Below, one piece after another: positions 14,521 through 23,450 of a stretch of 27,143 bases of DNA (its first letter is position 1; every line of letters begins with the position of its first letter). Location: contig DYNG01000001.1 in the NCBI GenBank assembly GCA_020721165.1, positions 1 through 27,143 on the forward strand, given 5' to 3'. The notes under the pieces are model-generated. The model saw only the letters and a list, made by a program, of their open reading frames with translations. It was not told where the DNA came from and did no database searches. The translations under genes were made by a program, and so were the position numbers. Source of the DNA: Desulfocapsa sulfexigens (lineage in GTDB: Bacteria; Desulfobacterota; Desulfobulbia; Desulfobulbales; Desulfocapsaceae).

Positions 14521-17500
14521 TTATGACACGATTTGCACTCCCGCAAGATCGGACTCCTGCAAGACTTGGTCAAATTGAATATGCACCGAAAACTGTACCT
14601 GCCCCACCACCTCAACCGCTACATCCGCCTGTCGGAAGAGAGCGACCACGACGCCAATCTTCCCTGCCGCCAGCAGAGGATTAACCGCGACCAACTCTGG
14701 TAACCGAACTCGGACTCGGCGCCCAAGCAGAGAGCGAAGGCTTTTATTCTGTGCCACCCGAACCAGACAACACATCCCGCCAATTGAAATATCACCATTT
14801 TCACTGAGCAGATCAAACCCGACCTCCCTGCCCTTCTCATCAATCATGGTCATGGCCAGTTGACCGCTAAAATTCCAGCGCTCCTGTTGCCGTCGCTCAA
14901 CCGCCATCATCCTTGAAGAATCACTTTCTCCATTCTGCAGACAGAATTTCTCCATTTTCGATTCCAGATCGGGATACAGGGCTTGCCATTTCCGCAAGCC
15001 CTCCCGGGACAGTACCAGAGCATCAACCATACCAACACTGGCGGCGCTTACCGTCCAGACCGAATCCTTGAAAAAGGAATCTGCTCCCACCACCCCGCCC
15101 GGCCCGATTATTTGCAAAAGGATATCGTTGCCCTGAGCATCCCGATGGAAAAGCTTCACTCGGCCTTTATTAATAAAGAATAGTTGTTGTTGCACCGCCC
15201 CCTGATTGGCCATGTTCGTATCCGGGACAAAGCTCACAAACTCCATGCTTGCATAAAGATTGTTAAACTCTTCTGTACTGAGACAATCATACACCTCCGA
15301 CCAGCTCACCCCGTGTCCATGCTCCGCCCCGGCATCCCTCTGCTCCTCTATCAACTCAGAAGCATACAGGATATCATCAATGGCCAGGGGATCAATTTCC
15401 ACCAGGCGCTGGCGCAGAATCTCCGCCTGATCCAACTGGTGAAGATAACTCAGGGTAATTATCAGATTGAGCAGCCTTTTCCGGGCCTCGACCAGTCTAT
15501 TCTGGTCCAGTAGGGAGTAAACCTCATTTTCTTCCGCCAGTTCCGTCACAGGCATATAGGCGTAAACAGGTCGTTCATGCGCCGTCGCCACCTGTTTGAG
15601 CAAGTTTTTCGCCTTTTTCTGCACTTCAGCAAGCCCTTGCTTCTGTTGCCGGCGATAACTGTCAAGCAGAGCCAGACCTTTCTGAGCTGCCTGCCAAACC
15701 GACTCCGCAATTCGTTTTGGTCTCACTTTCGCTTTCCCTGTAAATTCAAGCAGCGCCTTCTGGGCCTGCACCGAACCACTCCGACCCAGGGTTTCACACA
15801 CACTCACCAATAACTGATTTTTTATATCAGCAGAAAAATATTTCTCATCCCGCAGCAATTCCACCAGCGCCGTGACCACCTCTTCATCCACCACGGCAGC
15901 AAGAGCCTGCACCGCCTGAAATTTCAATTTTTCACTGATGCGGGGTAAGGCAGCCAGAAGCTCCTGTTTTTTCTGTCCGCCACTCAAGTTATTGACACAC
16001 AGCAAGGCCTCGCTTTGCACCCGTAAATCTTCATGACTCAGATAATCGCGGACGACACCAATATGCTCTTCACTCCCGGTAGCCGCCAACAAACGAATCA
16101 GATTTCGTTTTCCATGCCAGGGCATGGGTTTCTGCAAACGCTCCACCAGCAGGGGTGCTAACTGATCACCAACACCAGTCAGAATCTTCAACAGCCTGAT
16201 TCGCACTGACCGCTTGTCACTGGCCGAGATAGCATCCAGTAAAAAATGAATCCCCAGCGGCCCATGCAGGATAATCTTCTGGCAATACAATCCGTTAATT
16301 GGTTTTCCACAACATTGATCGAGGTAGGACTGCAACACCAAGACATCAACAGCCTGATCCTGAACCTGCCCCAATATCTTCCGCATCGCCTCTGTTTTTC
16401 CCGCAGCGCCGGAACGAATGGCATAAAAAAGGGCCAGAATTTTATCGGCGAGGATCTCATTGTTCGTGTGCTGGGCATGAGTCAAAATCCTTTGTAACAA
16501 CGACACACAACGATTCCATAGCTCATCGGCCTCTTCCGCCATTTTCAGGCAAAAAAGAAACGAGGGCGTTAATTTCTCCAACCATTCCCAATGCTGTAAA
16601 TACAGCAGCCTTTCTCCGACCAGTCCCAGAGCCTTACCGGCTTGAAGCTGCAACCCATCTTCCTCTGCCAACTTCAGCCCTTTTACCAGGGTTTGAATAA
16701 TGGCGGCGGCAACCGGCTCTTTTTTATGTTGCATCAACCGCAAAAAGGTTTCGGGAAGATGCTGGAGGACTTCCTTGTTTCTCAGGCCGTCAAGATCCCC
16801 TCGGGCAAGGGCATTCAATCCCGTATATAATCGTTTGCTCTGTCGTTGCTGCTCGGTCATGCCCATAACTTCAGCCGCATGAAATTGCCGGCCTGGCACC
16901 GTTTGCATCAATTCATGGCCGACTTCATCCACACACACCAACGATTCCTTATCGTTTTCGTTCAAGGATGACGATAAACGATCTGCTTCTTGTCGTTGAA
17001 ACTCAACCAGTGAACGGAAAACGACTTTATCACAACTCTCAATCAGTAAAGAAAAGAGTGGCAGGGTCTCCTCCTGGCAACAGAGCAGAAGCAAGGAGGA
17101 GGAGTCAAGATGCTTTGTCAACAAGTGAGCCAGCCTGCCCATGACAACCTGCCGGTCCCGCTCATCCTTCAGGGCCAGGTTGATGTTTTCGCTGAGCAAC
17201 GGCCAGTGCGAAGATGGTCCATACACCCCTTGCTGTTGCAGGGTTTGTAGAGAAAAACAGACGGCGGCCGCCAGAATATGCGCGACTTTATCCTGATCAT
17301 TGAGTGCGCGACGCATCTTCTCCCGATGGGGATCGCTCGGGTTCATCGCCAGAAAGAGCGAAAAATCATCCCTCCTCACGCCAGCGTCTGTCAGAATTTT
17401 CAGATAATCAGTGACATTATATGTAATAGTCGGCAGTTCCGATAAGTTTTTTTCCCGGTCACTCATAAATACTGCCGCCAGATCGGCAGACCGGACAAAG

Positions 17501-17886
17501 GCCTCATGTCCACCCGCCTTGGCAATTTGCTCGGGGTTGGCGGTAAAAAAACTCAAAATCTGCTTAAACCGCTTGCGATCAATCCCCTGCCCCAGAATCA
17601 TCACCTCAAATCCGGCCTTATTCAGCATGTCCACCATGGAAAGGCTATTCAATTGCTCACGACCATTCCGGTCAAAAATGACCCCATCCAAAGCAGGCAC
17701 TCCTTGTTCCAAGCTCAAGGAGAGGTGTTTGTATAAACGAATAAACTGTTTGAGATCAGAGTAGGCTGTTTCTATGGTATTTCCCACCTGCACACTTTGC
17801 TCAGGATAGAGGCGAAGAGTGGTGATCGCCTTGTTCATACCTTTCAAAACATCTAACGCATGCTGTTGTTGCTCACTGCTCGCCAT
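14521..17886 (-). CDS. Large HEAT-like / cyclic-nucleotide-binding / PilZ signalling protein
   Basis: This 1121-residue cytoplasmic protein has no membrane segment. The first 550 or so residues are helical and unassigned. HEAT-like repeats follow at about 560-760 (PLLVERLQKPMPWHGKRNLI, HEDLRVQSEALLCVNNLSGG). A cyclic-nucleotide-binding fold occupies about 865-975 (LFFINKGRVKLFHRDAQGND, ILLQIIGPGGVVGADSFF). Its phosphate-binding loop is VGADSFFKDSVWTVSAAS, lacking the usual GE and Arg, so cAMP or cGMP binding is doubtful. The C-terminal ~125 residues are PilZ-like, with RxxxR (ERRQQERWNFSG) and DxSxxG (NGDISIGGM), the c-di-GMP-binding consensus. It is therefore probably a c-di-GMP-responsive scaffold. 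I chose ATG 17886 over GTG 17895 because AGGGTG precedes it at normal distance. A hairpin lies directly upstream of that site. Confidence 0.85.
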   Translation of the reverse strand: MASSEQQQHALDVLKGMNKAITTLRLYPEQSVQVGNTIETAYSDLKQFIRLYKHLSLSLEQGVPALDGVIFDRNGREQLNSLSMVDMLNKAGFEVMILGQGIDRKRFKQILSFFTANPEQIAKAGGHEAFVRSADLAAVFMSDREKNLSELPTITYNVTDYLKILTDAGVRRDDFSLFLAMNPSDPHREKMRRALNDQDKVAHILAAAVCFSLQTLQQQGVYGPSSHWPLLSENINLALKDERDRQVVMGRLAHLLTKHLDSSSLLLLCCQEETLPLFSLLIESCDKVVFRSLVEFQRQEADRLSSSLNENDKESLVCVDEVGHELMQTVPGRQFHAAEVMGMTEQQRQSKRLYTGLNALARGDLDGLRNKEVLQHLPETFLRLMQHKKEPVAAAIIQTLVKGLKLAEEDGLQLQAGKALGLVGERLLYLQHWEWLEKLTPSFLFCLKMAEEADELWNRCVSLLQRILTHAQHTNNEILADKILALFYAIRSGAAGKTEAMRKILGQVQDQAVDVLVLQSYLDQCCGKPINGLYCQKIILHGPLGIHFLLDAISASDKRSVRIRLLKILTGVGDQLAPLLVERLQKPMPWHGKRNLIRLLAATGSEEHIGVVRDYLSHEDLRVQSEALLCVNNLSGGQKKQELLAALPRISEKLKFQAVQALAAVVDEEVVTALVELLRDEKYFSADIKNQLLVSVCETLGRSGSVQAQKALLEFTGKAKVRPKRIAESVWQAAQKGLALLDSYRRQQKQGLAEVQKKAKNLLKQVATAHERPVYAYMPVTELAEENEVYSLLDQNRLVEARKRLLNLIITLSYLHQLDQAEILRQRLVEIDPLAIDDILYASELIEEQRDAGAEHGHGVSWSEVYDCLSTEEFNNLYASMEFVSFVPDTNMANQGAVQQQLFFINKGRVKLFHRDAQGNDILLQIIGPGGVVGADSFFKDSVWTVSAASVGMVDALVLSREGLRKWQALYPDLESKMEKFCLQNGESDSSRMMAVERRQQERWNFSGQLAMTMIDEKGREVGFDLLSENGDISIGGMCCLVRVAQNKSLRSLLGRRVRVRLPELVAVNPLLAAGKIGVVVALFRQADVAVEVVGQVQFSVHIQFDQVLQESDLAGVQIVS

Positions 17887-17899
17887 AACCAACACCCTG

Positions 17900-17922
17900 T
17901 TTACTGCCTAACATGCAGTAAA
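17900..17922 (-). promoter_or_regulatory. Leader hairpin immediately 5' of the HEAT/PilZ ribosome site
   Basis: The perfect 8-bp arms TTTACTGC (17900-17907) and GCAGTAAA (17915-17922) enclose a 7-nt loop. In the minus-strand transcript this stem ends one nucleotide before AGGGTG (17893-17898), so it could affect translation start. No T-run follows, so it is not a terminator. Confidence 0.5.
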
Positions 17923-18161
17923 ATTTCCGATTTTAAAAAAAATAACAATGATGGTTTCGCAAAGAATCCTTCAACAGACTTTTTCTCAAATTCTACTCTT
18001 GCAATCTCAACAGGTTAAAAGTTGGATTTTTGTTTCTCTGCTTTCCTGAACCACTATCAACGATGAGCAAAAAACAAAAAATCAACATGTCCCTACCCAC
18101 ACAAGACATTATTTTCTATGGCCTATCACAAAAAAACCATAAAAGTCAAGGATCATGAAAG

Positions 18162-18187
18162 ATATTGCGTGGATATTATGCAATATT
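18162..18187 (-). terminator. Weak terminator-like hairpin at the maf stop codon
   Basis: ATATTGC (18162-18168) pairs with GCAATAT (18180-18186) around an 11-nt loop that holds the maf stop codon, with a G-T extension. Only a short, broken T-rich stretch follows on the minus strand, so termination is uncertain. Confidence 0.35.
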
Positions 18188-18796
18188 TCCCAAACACAGC
18201 GCAATAACCCCATATTTTTCCAACAGAGGGATGACTTCACCTAAGGGGAAACCAACCACATTGGAGTAGGAACCAAAAATTCCCTGGACTAAAAAAGCAC
18301 CCTGACCCTGAATGCCATAGGCGCCTGCCTTGTCGAGTGGTTCTCCGGTGGCCACATACGCTCGGGCCACCGCCTCGGAAAAAGGGCGAAAAACCACACG
18401 ACTCATAACCGACTGAACCCAGAAAACCCCATGTTGATGACAGGAAAGACATATTCCGGTATGAACCTGGTGCTCGGTACCGGCAAGCCGCACCAGCATG
18501 GAAAGGGCATCAGCGGCATCTTTCGGCTTCCCCAGAACTGCCTCAGCCAAACTCACCACCGTATCCGCAGCTAAAACCCAGCGCTGTGGATACAGCCTTG
18601 TCACCACCCGCGCCTTTTCCGCAGCCATGCGTTGAACAAAGGCCTGCGGTTTTTCTTGGGGCAGGCGCGCTTCAAGAATATCGGCCGCATGTATGCAATA
18701 CGAGATTCCCAACTCGTTGAAATACTGTTGCCGCCGTGGTGATGCCGAGGCCAGAACCAAGGGCTTAACCGTCTGATATATTGCGTGAAATGCCAT
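18176..18796 (-). CDS. maf: Maf-family nucleoside triphosphate pyrophosphatase (dTTP/UTP type)
   Basis: Maf proteins hydrolyse non-canonical or excess nucleoside triphosphates to monophosphates and are linked to cell-division arrest. The motifs are the N-terminal LVLASASPRRQQYFNELGI, the central VLAADTVV and GKPKDAADAL, and the C-terminal GEPLDKAGAYGIQGQGAFLV with GSYSNVVGFPL. The KAGAYGIQG signature is that of the YhdE-like dTTP/UTP subgroup rather than the YceF-like m7GTP subgroup. The length of 206 residues is normal. ATG 18796 lacks a clear Shine-Dalgarno, but it lies 26 nt after the FabL stop on the same strand, so it is probably co-transcribed with fabL. Confidence 0.95.
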   Translation of the reverse strand: MAFHAIYQTVKPLVLASASPRRQQYFNELGISYCIHAADILEARLPQEKPQAFVQRMAAEKARVVTRLYPQRWVLAADTVVSLAEAVLGKPKDAADALSMLVRLAGTEHQVHTGICLSCHQHGVFWVQSVMSRVVFRPFSEAVARAYVATGEPLDKAGAYGIQGQGAFLVQGIFGSYSNVVGFPLGEVIPLLEKYGVIALCLGNIA

Positions 18797-18822
18797 TAAT
18801 GCGGCCAGTTAACCATCATCTG

Positions 18823-19575
18823 TTATCCCCTGATGGCATAGCCCCCATCAACTGTGATCACCTGTCCCTGAATCATGGCGGCCAGTGGCGAACAGAGAAA
18901 AAGGGCCGTATCCGCCACATCTTCAGGCGTCGTCAATCGCCCCAAGGGAGTACGATGCAGAGCCGTCTCCAGGATCTCCTCCCGATTGGGGAATTTTTTG
19001 AGGGCATCCGTATCCACAGCGCCGGCGCTGATGGTATTCACATGAATACCGACCGGCCCCAGCTCAATGGCCAGATGCCGCACCAGGGATTCCAGGGCCG
19101 CCTTGGAAGCCCCGACCGTGGTGTAATTTTCAATGGCCCGGATGGCCCCCAAACTGGAAACCGCCAAGACCCTGCTTCCTCGCCCCATAAGGGGAATCCC
19201 CTTCTGCACCAGGGTTAGCAGAGCTCTGGCGTTGATATCCATGGCCCAGTCCCAGTGGCGCTCTGTCAATTCCAGTACCGGCTTTAAAACCCCGGAAGCC
19301 GCATTGGAAACAAGAATATCCAGAGTACCAAACTCCCGGGCAATCACCGCAAACATTGCAGTCACATCTGCCTCTTCAGCCACATTGGCCTTCACCAGAA
19401 GACAGCGGCCACCATGCTGTTCTATGATCCGGGCCGTCTCTTCAGCATCCCGCTTATGACGGACAAAATTTACTATTATGTTGGCCCCGTTTTCAGCCAG
19501 TCGTATGGCAATTGCCCTGCCAATCCCTCGCGATCCACCGGTTATTAAAGCTGTTTTACCTTGTAAATCAAACAT
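18823..19575 (-). CDS. fabL: FabL-type NADPH-dependent enoyl-[acyl-carrier-protein] reductase
   Basis: This 250-residue short-chain dehydrogenase reduces the enoyl-ACP double bond in the last step of each fatty-acid elongation cycle. The cofactor motif is TGGSRGIGRAIAIRLAENG. The catalytic YxxxxxxK is YTTVGASK, the spacing of enoyl reductases rather than the YxxxK of ordinary SDRs. Segments match what I recall of Bacillus FabL closely: NAASGVLKPVLELTERHWDW, SSLGAIRAIENYTTVGASKA and DTDALKKFPNREEILE. FabL enzymes are often insensitive to triclosan (family knowledge). The start ATG 19575 has GAGGAG 5 nt upstream. It sits between the DUF362 gene and maf on the same strand. Confidence 0.92.
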   Translation of the reverse strand: MFDLQGKTALITGGSRGIGRAIAIRLAENGANIIVNFVRHKRDAEETARIIEQHGGRCLLVKANVAEEADVTAMFAVIAREFGTLDILVSNAASGVLKPVLELTERHWDWAMDINARALLTLVQKGIPLMGRGSRVLAVSSLGAIRAIENYTTVGASKAALESLVRHLAIELGPVGIHVNTISAGAVDTDALKKFPNREEILETALHRTPLGRLTTPEDVADTALFLCSPLAAMIQGQVITVDGGYAIRG

Positions 19576-19679
19576 ATTTACTCCTCGTCAAAAGGGAACA
19601 CCCCGCACGCCAACCCCCTGAGGCGGGTAGAGACGACACATGCACACCCGATTTCTCCTCAATGACAGCCCACTTAAAA

Positions 19680-20630
19680 CTATTCTTTCGTCCGATGCAA
19701 GCCAAGAACAACTCGCCTCAAAGAATTCGCGGCATATCGCCAGATCTGAAACCGAACCGGTTCCAAAAAAGAGGGGGCCACAAACCCAGAGCCAAAAAAA
19801 TCCGCAGGTTGCAAAAGCGGAAAGAGAAGGTCCGCAAGCGAACTTCCTGTTAACTTTCTTTCTGAGGCCACTCGCCACAAGGGGCTCTTGCATGGCTCCA
19901 ACTCAAGAGCAGCGAGCAATGCTGTGTCTAATGCCACGGCGCTCGGGGAAACCGCCACACAGCCAAAGAGCAGGGGGTCTCCATGCACCGGCCCATGCCG
20001 GTGCATCACTTCAATCCCATCGGCGACAACCAGGGTGTCTGGTAAAAGTTCATGCAACTCGATTATCATTTCCGCAAACTGCCGATGAGATTGGCCATGC
20101 CAGCCTCCCCGCATGTGCAGCCAGGATTTTCGGACTCCAGGCACAATACCAAAAATATTTTTCACCGCCATACTCACCAACATCTGGTCATGAGCCTTGA
20201 TCTTGGGCAGATTCACCAACAAATCGCACTCAAGAGCGCTGGCCGCAATCTTTACCGTTCTACCGCTGGCCAATCGTTTGGGTACAGACACAGAAAAATC
20301 AACAACAGGCACTGCCATGCCTCGAATGGCCCGCAAGAGCCCTTGTTGCTCCGCACAATGAAGCACACTGCCAAAAGCGGGTGAGTCACCCAGACGCACC
20401 CGACAGCTATGATCAAGAAACCACGCCGCCACAGCCGCAATAAATTCCGCATGGGTACATGCCAAAGAAGGGGCTGCGGCGCTGACCAGATTGGGTTTCA
20501 ACAAGATAGTGGTGCCAGGAGAAAGGGACGCGCAAATGGCGCCAGAAAGGATTTTATCCACAACTCTTTGCAGCGAGCGACGAGTGTATTCGTGACAACG
20601 ATCGAGAAAAACAGGAGGGAAAGAGGACAT
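19680..20630 (-). CDS. DUF362-family protein
   Basis: DUF362 proteins are of poorly known function and often accompany iron-sulfur proteins. The family hallmarks are TTILLKPNLVSAAAPSLACT near the N-terminus, VRLGDSPAFGS, then LVNLPKIKAHDQMLVSMAVK followed by NIFGIVPGVRKSWLHMRGG. DTLVVADGIEVMHRHGP and the following stretch complete the core. No four-cysteine ferredoxin motif is visible in this 316-residue form; some relatives carry one at the C-terminus. ATG 20630 is my choice because it starts the conserved part; the upstream GTG at 20684 lies inside the terminator hairpin. No Shine-Dalgarno is evident. The FabL gene starts 105 nt downstream on the same strand, so shared transcription is possible. 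Confidence 0.85.
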   Translation of the reverse strand: MSSFPPVFLDRCHEYTRRSLQRVVDKILSGAICASLSPGTTILLKPNLVSAAAPSLACTHAEFIAAVAAWFLDHSCRVRLGDSPAFGSVLHCAEQQGLLRAIRGMAVPVVDFSVSVPKRLASGRTVKIAASALECDLLVNLPKIKAHDQMLVSMAVKNIFGIVPGVRKSWLHMRGGWHGQSHRQFAEMIIELHELLPDTLVVADGIEVMHRHGPVHGDPLLFGCVAVSPSAVALDTALLAALELEPCKSPLWRVASERKLTGSSLADLLFPLLQPADFFGSGFVAPSFLEPVRFQIWRYAANSLRRVVLGLHRTKE

Positions 20631-20670
20631 AAAGAGAAAGAAGGGGTGACAAACACGGGCCTGAAAATAG

Positions 20671-20705
20671 AAAAAGCCAGTCACACACGCGTGGACCGGC
20701 TTTTT
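20671..20705. terminator. Intrinsic terminator with no obvious gene to serve
   Basis: The arms AAAAAGCCAGTC (20671-20682) and GACCGGCTTTTT (20694-20705) pair over 12 bp with one mismatch, and CAC/GTG extends the stem inside. T-runs follow on both strands. On the plus strand the genes upstream run the other way. On the minus strand the next gene upstream would be in the 20706-21091 gap. Confidence 0.75.
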
Positions 20706-21091
20706 CCAAGGAGAGAAGAGATACTTAATTTAATGCATAAACCAGGCCACACCAGAATATAAAATAGAATAAATCTAATATATCAATGGCTTGATCGAAA
20801 ATCATGTCTTATTCGAGGGAAGAAAAAAGGCCATTCACCCCCTGTTTATTCAATTTTTTATACCCAGTCAAGAGAAAAGACCGCCAGGAAATTACGATTA
20901 TATCGCTATATCAGGCCATTATACGAACAATTATTTGAATCAAGCTCCTCCAATATATTTACCACCTCCTGAACACGCCTTTTTTTCCCCCAAAGCAGCT
21001 TTTTTTTGGTGTTTCCTGCATCTTCTGCTATGCTAAAAAATATTCCTGACCATTCTTTCCCTCTGATTCTTTTTTTGACCACCAAAAACCT
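20706..21091. other. AT-rich gap between the orphan terminator and the histidine kinase gene
   Basis: This 386-nt stretch has no ORF I trust. On the minus strand it holds two exact TATAAT hexamers (in CGTATAATGG and GCGATATAATCG, near 20900-20930), but no well-spaced -35. An ORF of 81 codons on the plus strand has no family resemblance, and one of 20 codons on the minus strand (starting MQETPKKSCFGG) is too short to judge. It should contain the promoter of the kinase gene at 21092. A small RNA ending at the terminator is possible but unproven. Confidence 0.4.
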
Positions 21092-23296
21092 ATGCCTTCA
21101 TTTTCATCATCCGCCAGAATATTCCATGAAAAACTGATCCATCTGTTTGATTATGGCCTTTCGTTTCAAGTAGTAATGCTCTCTTTCTATTTATTGGAGG
21201 TCTTTCTTTTACGCGAAATGCTCTCTTCTGCCTTTGCCTCTGTGACGCTCTGCGGCATCATCCTGGCAACCCTGTCCATAGCCCTTATTCTCCATCTCCG
21301 ACGAGGATCTCCCCGAAAAAGACGCAAAAAATGGCGCTTCCTGTTTCTTCTTTTGTTCCTGCAATCCTCTCTCTGGGGCGGCAGCGCCCTTCTGTTCATC
21401 CATGCCAGTGTGCCACACCTATTCATTCACACCCTGCTTCTCCTGTCCATCAGCATATCCTTCTCTTTCTATCTCGCCCCTTTTCCCCTCATAGCCTACA
21501 CATCTCTGGGTATCATCATCACGCCCTTCCTGGCCCTTTCTTTCTTCACTGCTACCCACAGCTTCACCACTCTTGTCACTGGCCTGTTCACTCTGGTAAT
21601 CATGAGCAGCTTCGTTCTTTTTTTCTTCTCGCGCATTATCGAGGCCAACATTCTTCTCAAGATTCAGAATCAGAAGGCCCTGCGCAACCTCACCACCAAA
21701 CTCCACCAACTCTCCCAGGAAAAACCGTCGAAACCAACTGGCCGCAGCGAGGCTATCTGGAATGCTATTCTCACCATTACCGACCAGGCCCACCTGCAGG
21801 ATACCTGGCAGAACTGCTTCAGCGGTAAACTCTCCAGCCTCTGTCACCCCTTGGAAACCAGCCGTATATACATCGTCGAGGCAAACTACCACAAAACTCC
21901 GACCACCCGGCACCAAGATAAATATCAAGCCAGTATTGACCATAGCTGGATATTCAACAATTCCGACTGTATCGCCCTGCTCAAATCAGGACAGATTGTG
22001 GATAATCGCTCTCCCCTGCTCTCAGAATGGGAACGAGGGGAGCTGCATGCCCTTGGTATCCGGTCTTTCCTCGATATCCCCATCCTCATCAAAGACTCCC
22101 TCTGGGGCCTTATTGGCATGGACAGGATGACGACTGACACCCCTTTTACCGAATCCCAGATCAAAGGACTGAAACTGATTGCCAATATCCTCGCCCTCAC
22201 CATTCGGAATCAACAGGATCGTGCAGAGCGAAATCGGCTGGCAGCCGTTGTCGAACAATCAAACGATTGTGTTCTTCTCACCAACCCAGCCGGTCACATC
22301 CTCTATGCCAATCCCGCCTGCGAAACCATTACCGGCTATAGCCCCTCTGAAATCATCAACACCAACATTGCCCAACTCCACCCCGAGACCATCATGGACA
22401 GCGAAATCTGGCAACAGGTCGCAAAAGCCTTGCATAACGGGGAAAAATGGCAGGGGCAATTCCCCAACTATCGCAAAGATCTCAGCCTCTACGAAGAAGA
22501 AATGCTCCTTTCACCCGCCTATGATCCGGTCAATAATATTATTAATCAAGTCATCGTCAAACGAAATATCACCGAAAAGAAGCGACTGGAATCCGTGGCC
22601 GAGGCCGCCAACCTTATGGACAATATCGGCTTCATTTTCTCCAGTATTCGCCACGAGCTGGGCAACCCGATCAATGCCATCAAAGTATCCCTTTCGGTTT
22701 TGGATTCTAATCTGCACTCATACGACCATGCTGATATTAAACGATTTATCAACCGCAGCCTGGCCGATATAGGTCGCGTCGAATATCTGCTGAAAACCCT
22801 CAAAAACTTCAGTATTTTTGAGCGACCCATTATTGAAGAGACCGACATGACGGCCCTGCTTACCCGATTTGTTGCCCTGGTCAACACAGACCTGGAGAGG
22901 AAAGACATCAAGCTGACCACCAATATCACTACAATTAAAGACCCCAGAATCGGCCAAGTTGACCACCGAGCCTTTCAGCAGGTTCTCCTCAATCTGGTTG
23001 CCAATGCCGCCGACGCTCTGGCCAGTGTTGAGCCCAAAAGAATCACGATCACCATGCTGAAAGAAAAAAATGGCCAAATCAATATCATTATTGGCGACAA
23101 TGGTTGTGGAATCAGTGAGGAAGAACAGGCCAATCTGTTCAAACCCTTTTATACCACCAAGCCACAAGGCACGGGGCTGGGCCTGATTATTGTCAAAAAA
23201 ATGCTGGCCAAGATGAATTGTTCCATTGCTATTTATAGTAAAAAAAACAAAGGAACCAAAGTGTTAATTGTTATCCCCGGCCTTGAGCACCGATGA
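21092..23296 (+). CDS. Membrane sensor histidine kinase (TM-GAF-PAS-HisKA-HATPase)
   Basis: The protein has 734 residues. About six hydrophobic segments fill residues 22-185. A GAF-like domain follows at about 215-375 (DSLWGLIGMDRM, IKGLKLIANILAL). A PAS domain at about 378-490 reads NDCVLLTNPAGHILYANPAC and ETITGYSPSEII. The HisKA H-box is SSIRHELGNPINAIK, with His521 as the phosphorylation site. The ATPase boxes are NLVANAADAL (N), IGDNGCGIS (G1), LFKPFYTTK (F) and GTGLGLIIVKKM (G2), all intact. It should therefore sense a membrane or cytoplasmic signal and phosphorylate a receiver. The receiver protein starts 154 nt downstream, the obvious partner. ATG 21092 has no recognisable Shine-Dalgarno. 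Confidence 0.92.
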   Translation: MPSFSSSARIFHEKLIHLFDYGLSFQVVMLSFYLLEVFLLREMLSSAFASVTLCGIILATLSIALILHLRRGSPRKRRKKWRFLFLLLFLQSSLWGGSALLFIHASVPHLFIHTLLLLSISISFSFYLAPFPLIAYTSLGIIITPFLALSFFTATHSFTTLVTGLFTLVIMSSFVLFFFSRIIEANILLKIQNQKALRNLTTKLHQLSQEKPSKPTGRSEAIWNAILTITDQAHLQDTWQNCFSGKLSSLCHPLETSRIYIVEANYHKTPTTRHQDKYQASIDHSWIFNNSDCIALLKSGQIVDNRSPLLSEWERGELHALGIRSFLDIPILIKDSLWGLIGMDRMTTDTPFTESQIKGLKLIANILALTIRNQQDRAERNRLAAVVEQSNDCVLLTNPAGHILYANPACETITGYSPSEIINTNIAQLHPETIMDSEIWQQVAKALHNGEKWQGQFPNYRKDLSLYEEEMLLSPAYDPVNNIINQVIVKRNITEKKRLESVAEAANLMDNIGFIFSSIRHELGNPINAIKVSLSVLDSNLHSYDHADIKRFINRSLADIGRVEYLLKTLKNFSIFERPIIEETDMTALLTRFVALVNTDLERKDIKLTTNITTIKDPRIGQVDHRAFQQVLLNLVANAADALASVEPKRITITMLKEKNGQINIIIGDNGCGISEEEQANLFKPFYTTKPQGTGLGLIIVKKMLAKMNCSIAIYSKKNKGTKVLIVIPGLEHR

Positions 23297-23450
23297 GCAA
23301 CAAAATCAGTTCTGGCAACAGCTTTTTCTGGACAGAGGGCAATGGCCCGTGGTACAAGAAAATAGGTTTCGATTCCATAAGACTGTGGTTGCACACAAAG
23401 TTATTCGCTCTACTTACGATCCGGACGACAGAACCGGTACAGGAGATGCT

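Noticed and set aside
20791..21036. 81-codon plus-strand ORF in the gap before the kinase gene
   Set aside because: No ribosome site, no recognisable domain, and Pro/Phe-rich AT-driven composition.
21419..21943. 174-codon minus-strand ORF inside the kinase gene
   Set aside because: It is opposite a clear sensor kinase; its Gly/Glu-rich translation reflects the hydrophobic plus-strand codons.
23268..23450. Open frame upstream of the response regulator start, suggesting a fusion with the kinase C-terminus
   Set aside because: The receiver domain starts exactly at ATG 23451 with a good ribosome site, and the 61 extra codons show no domain.
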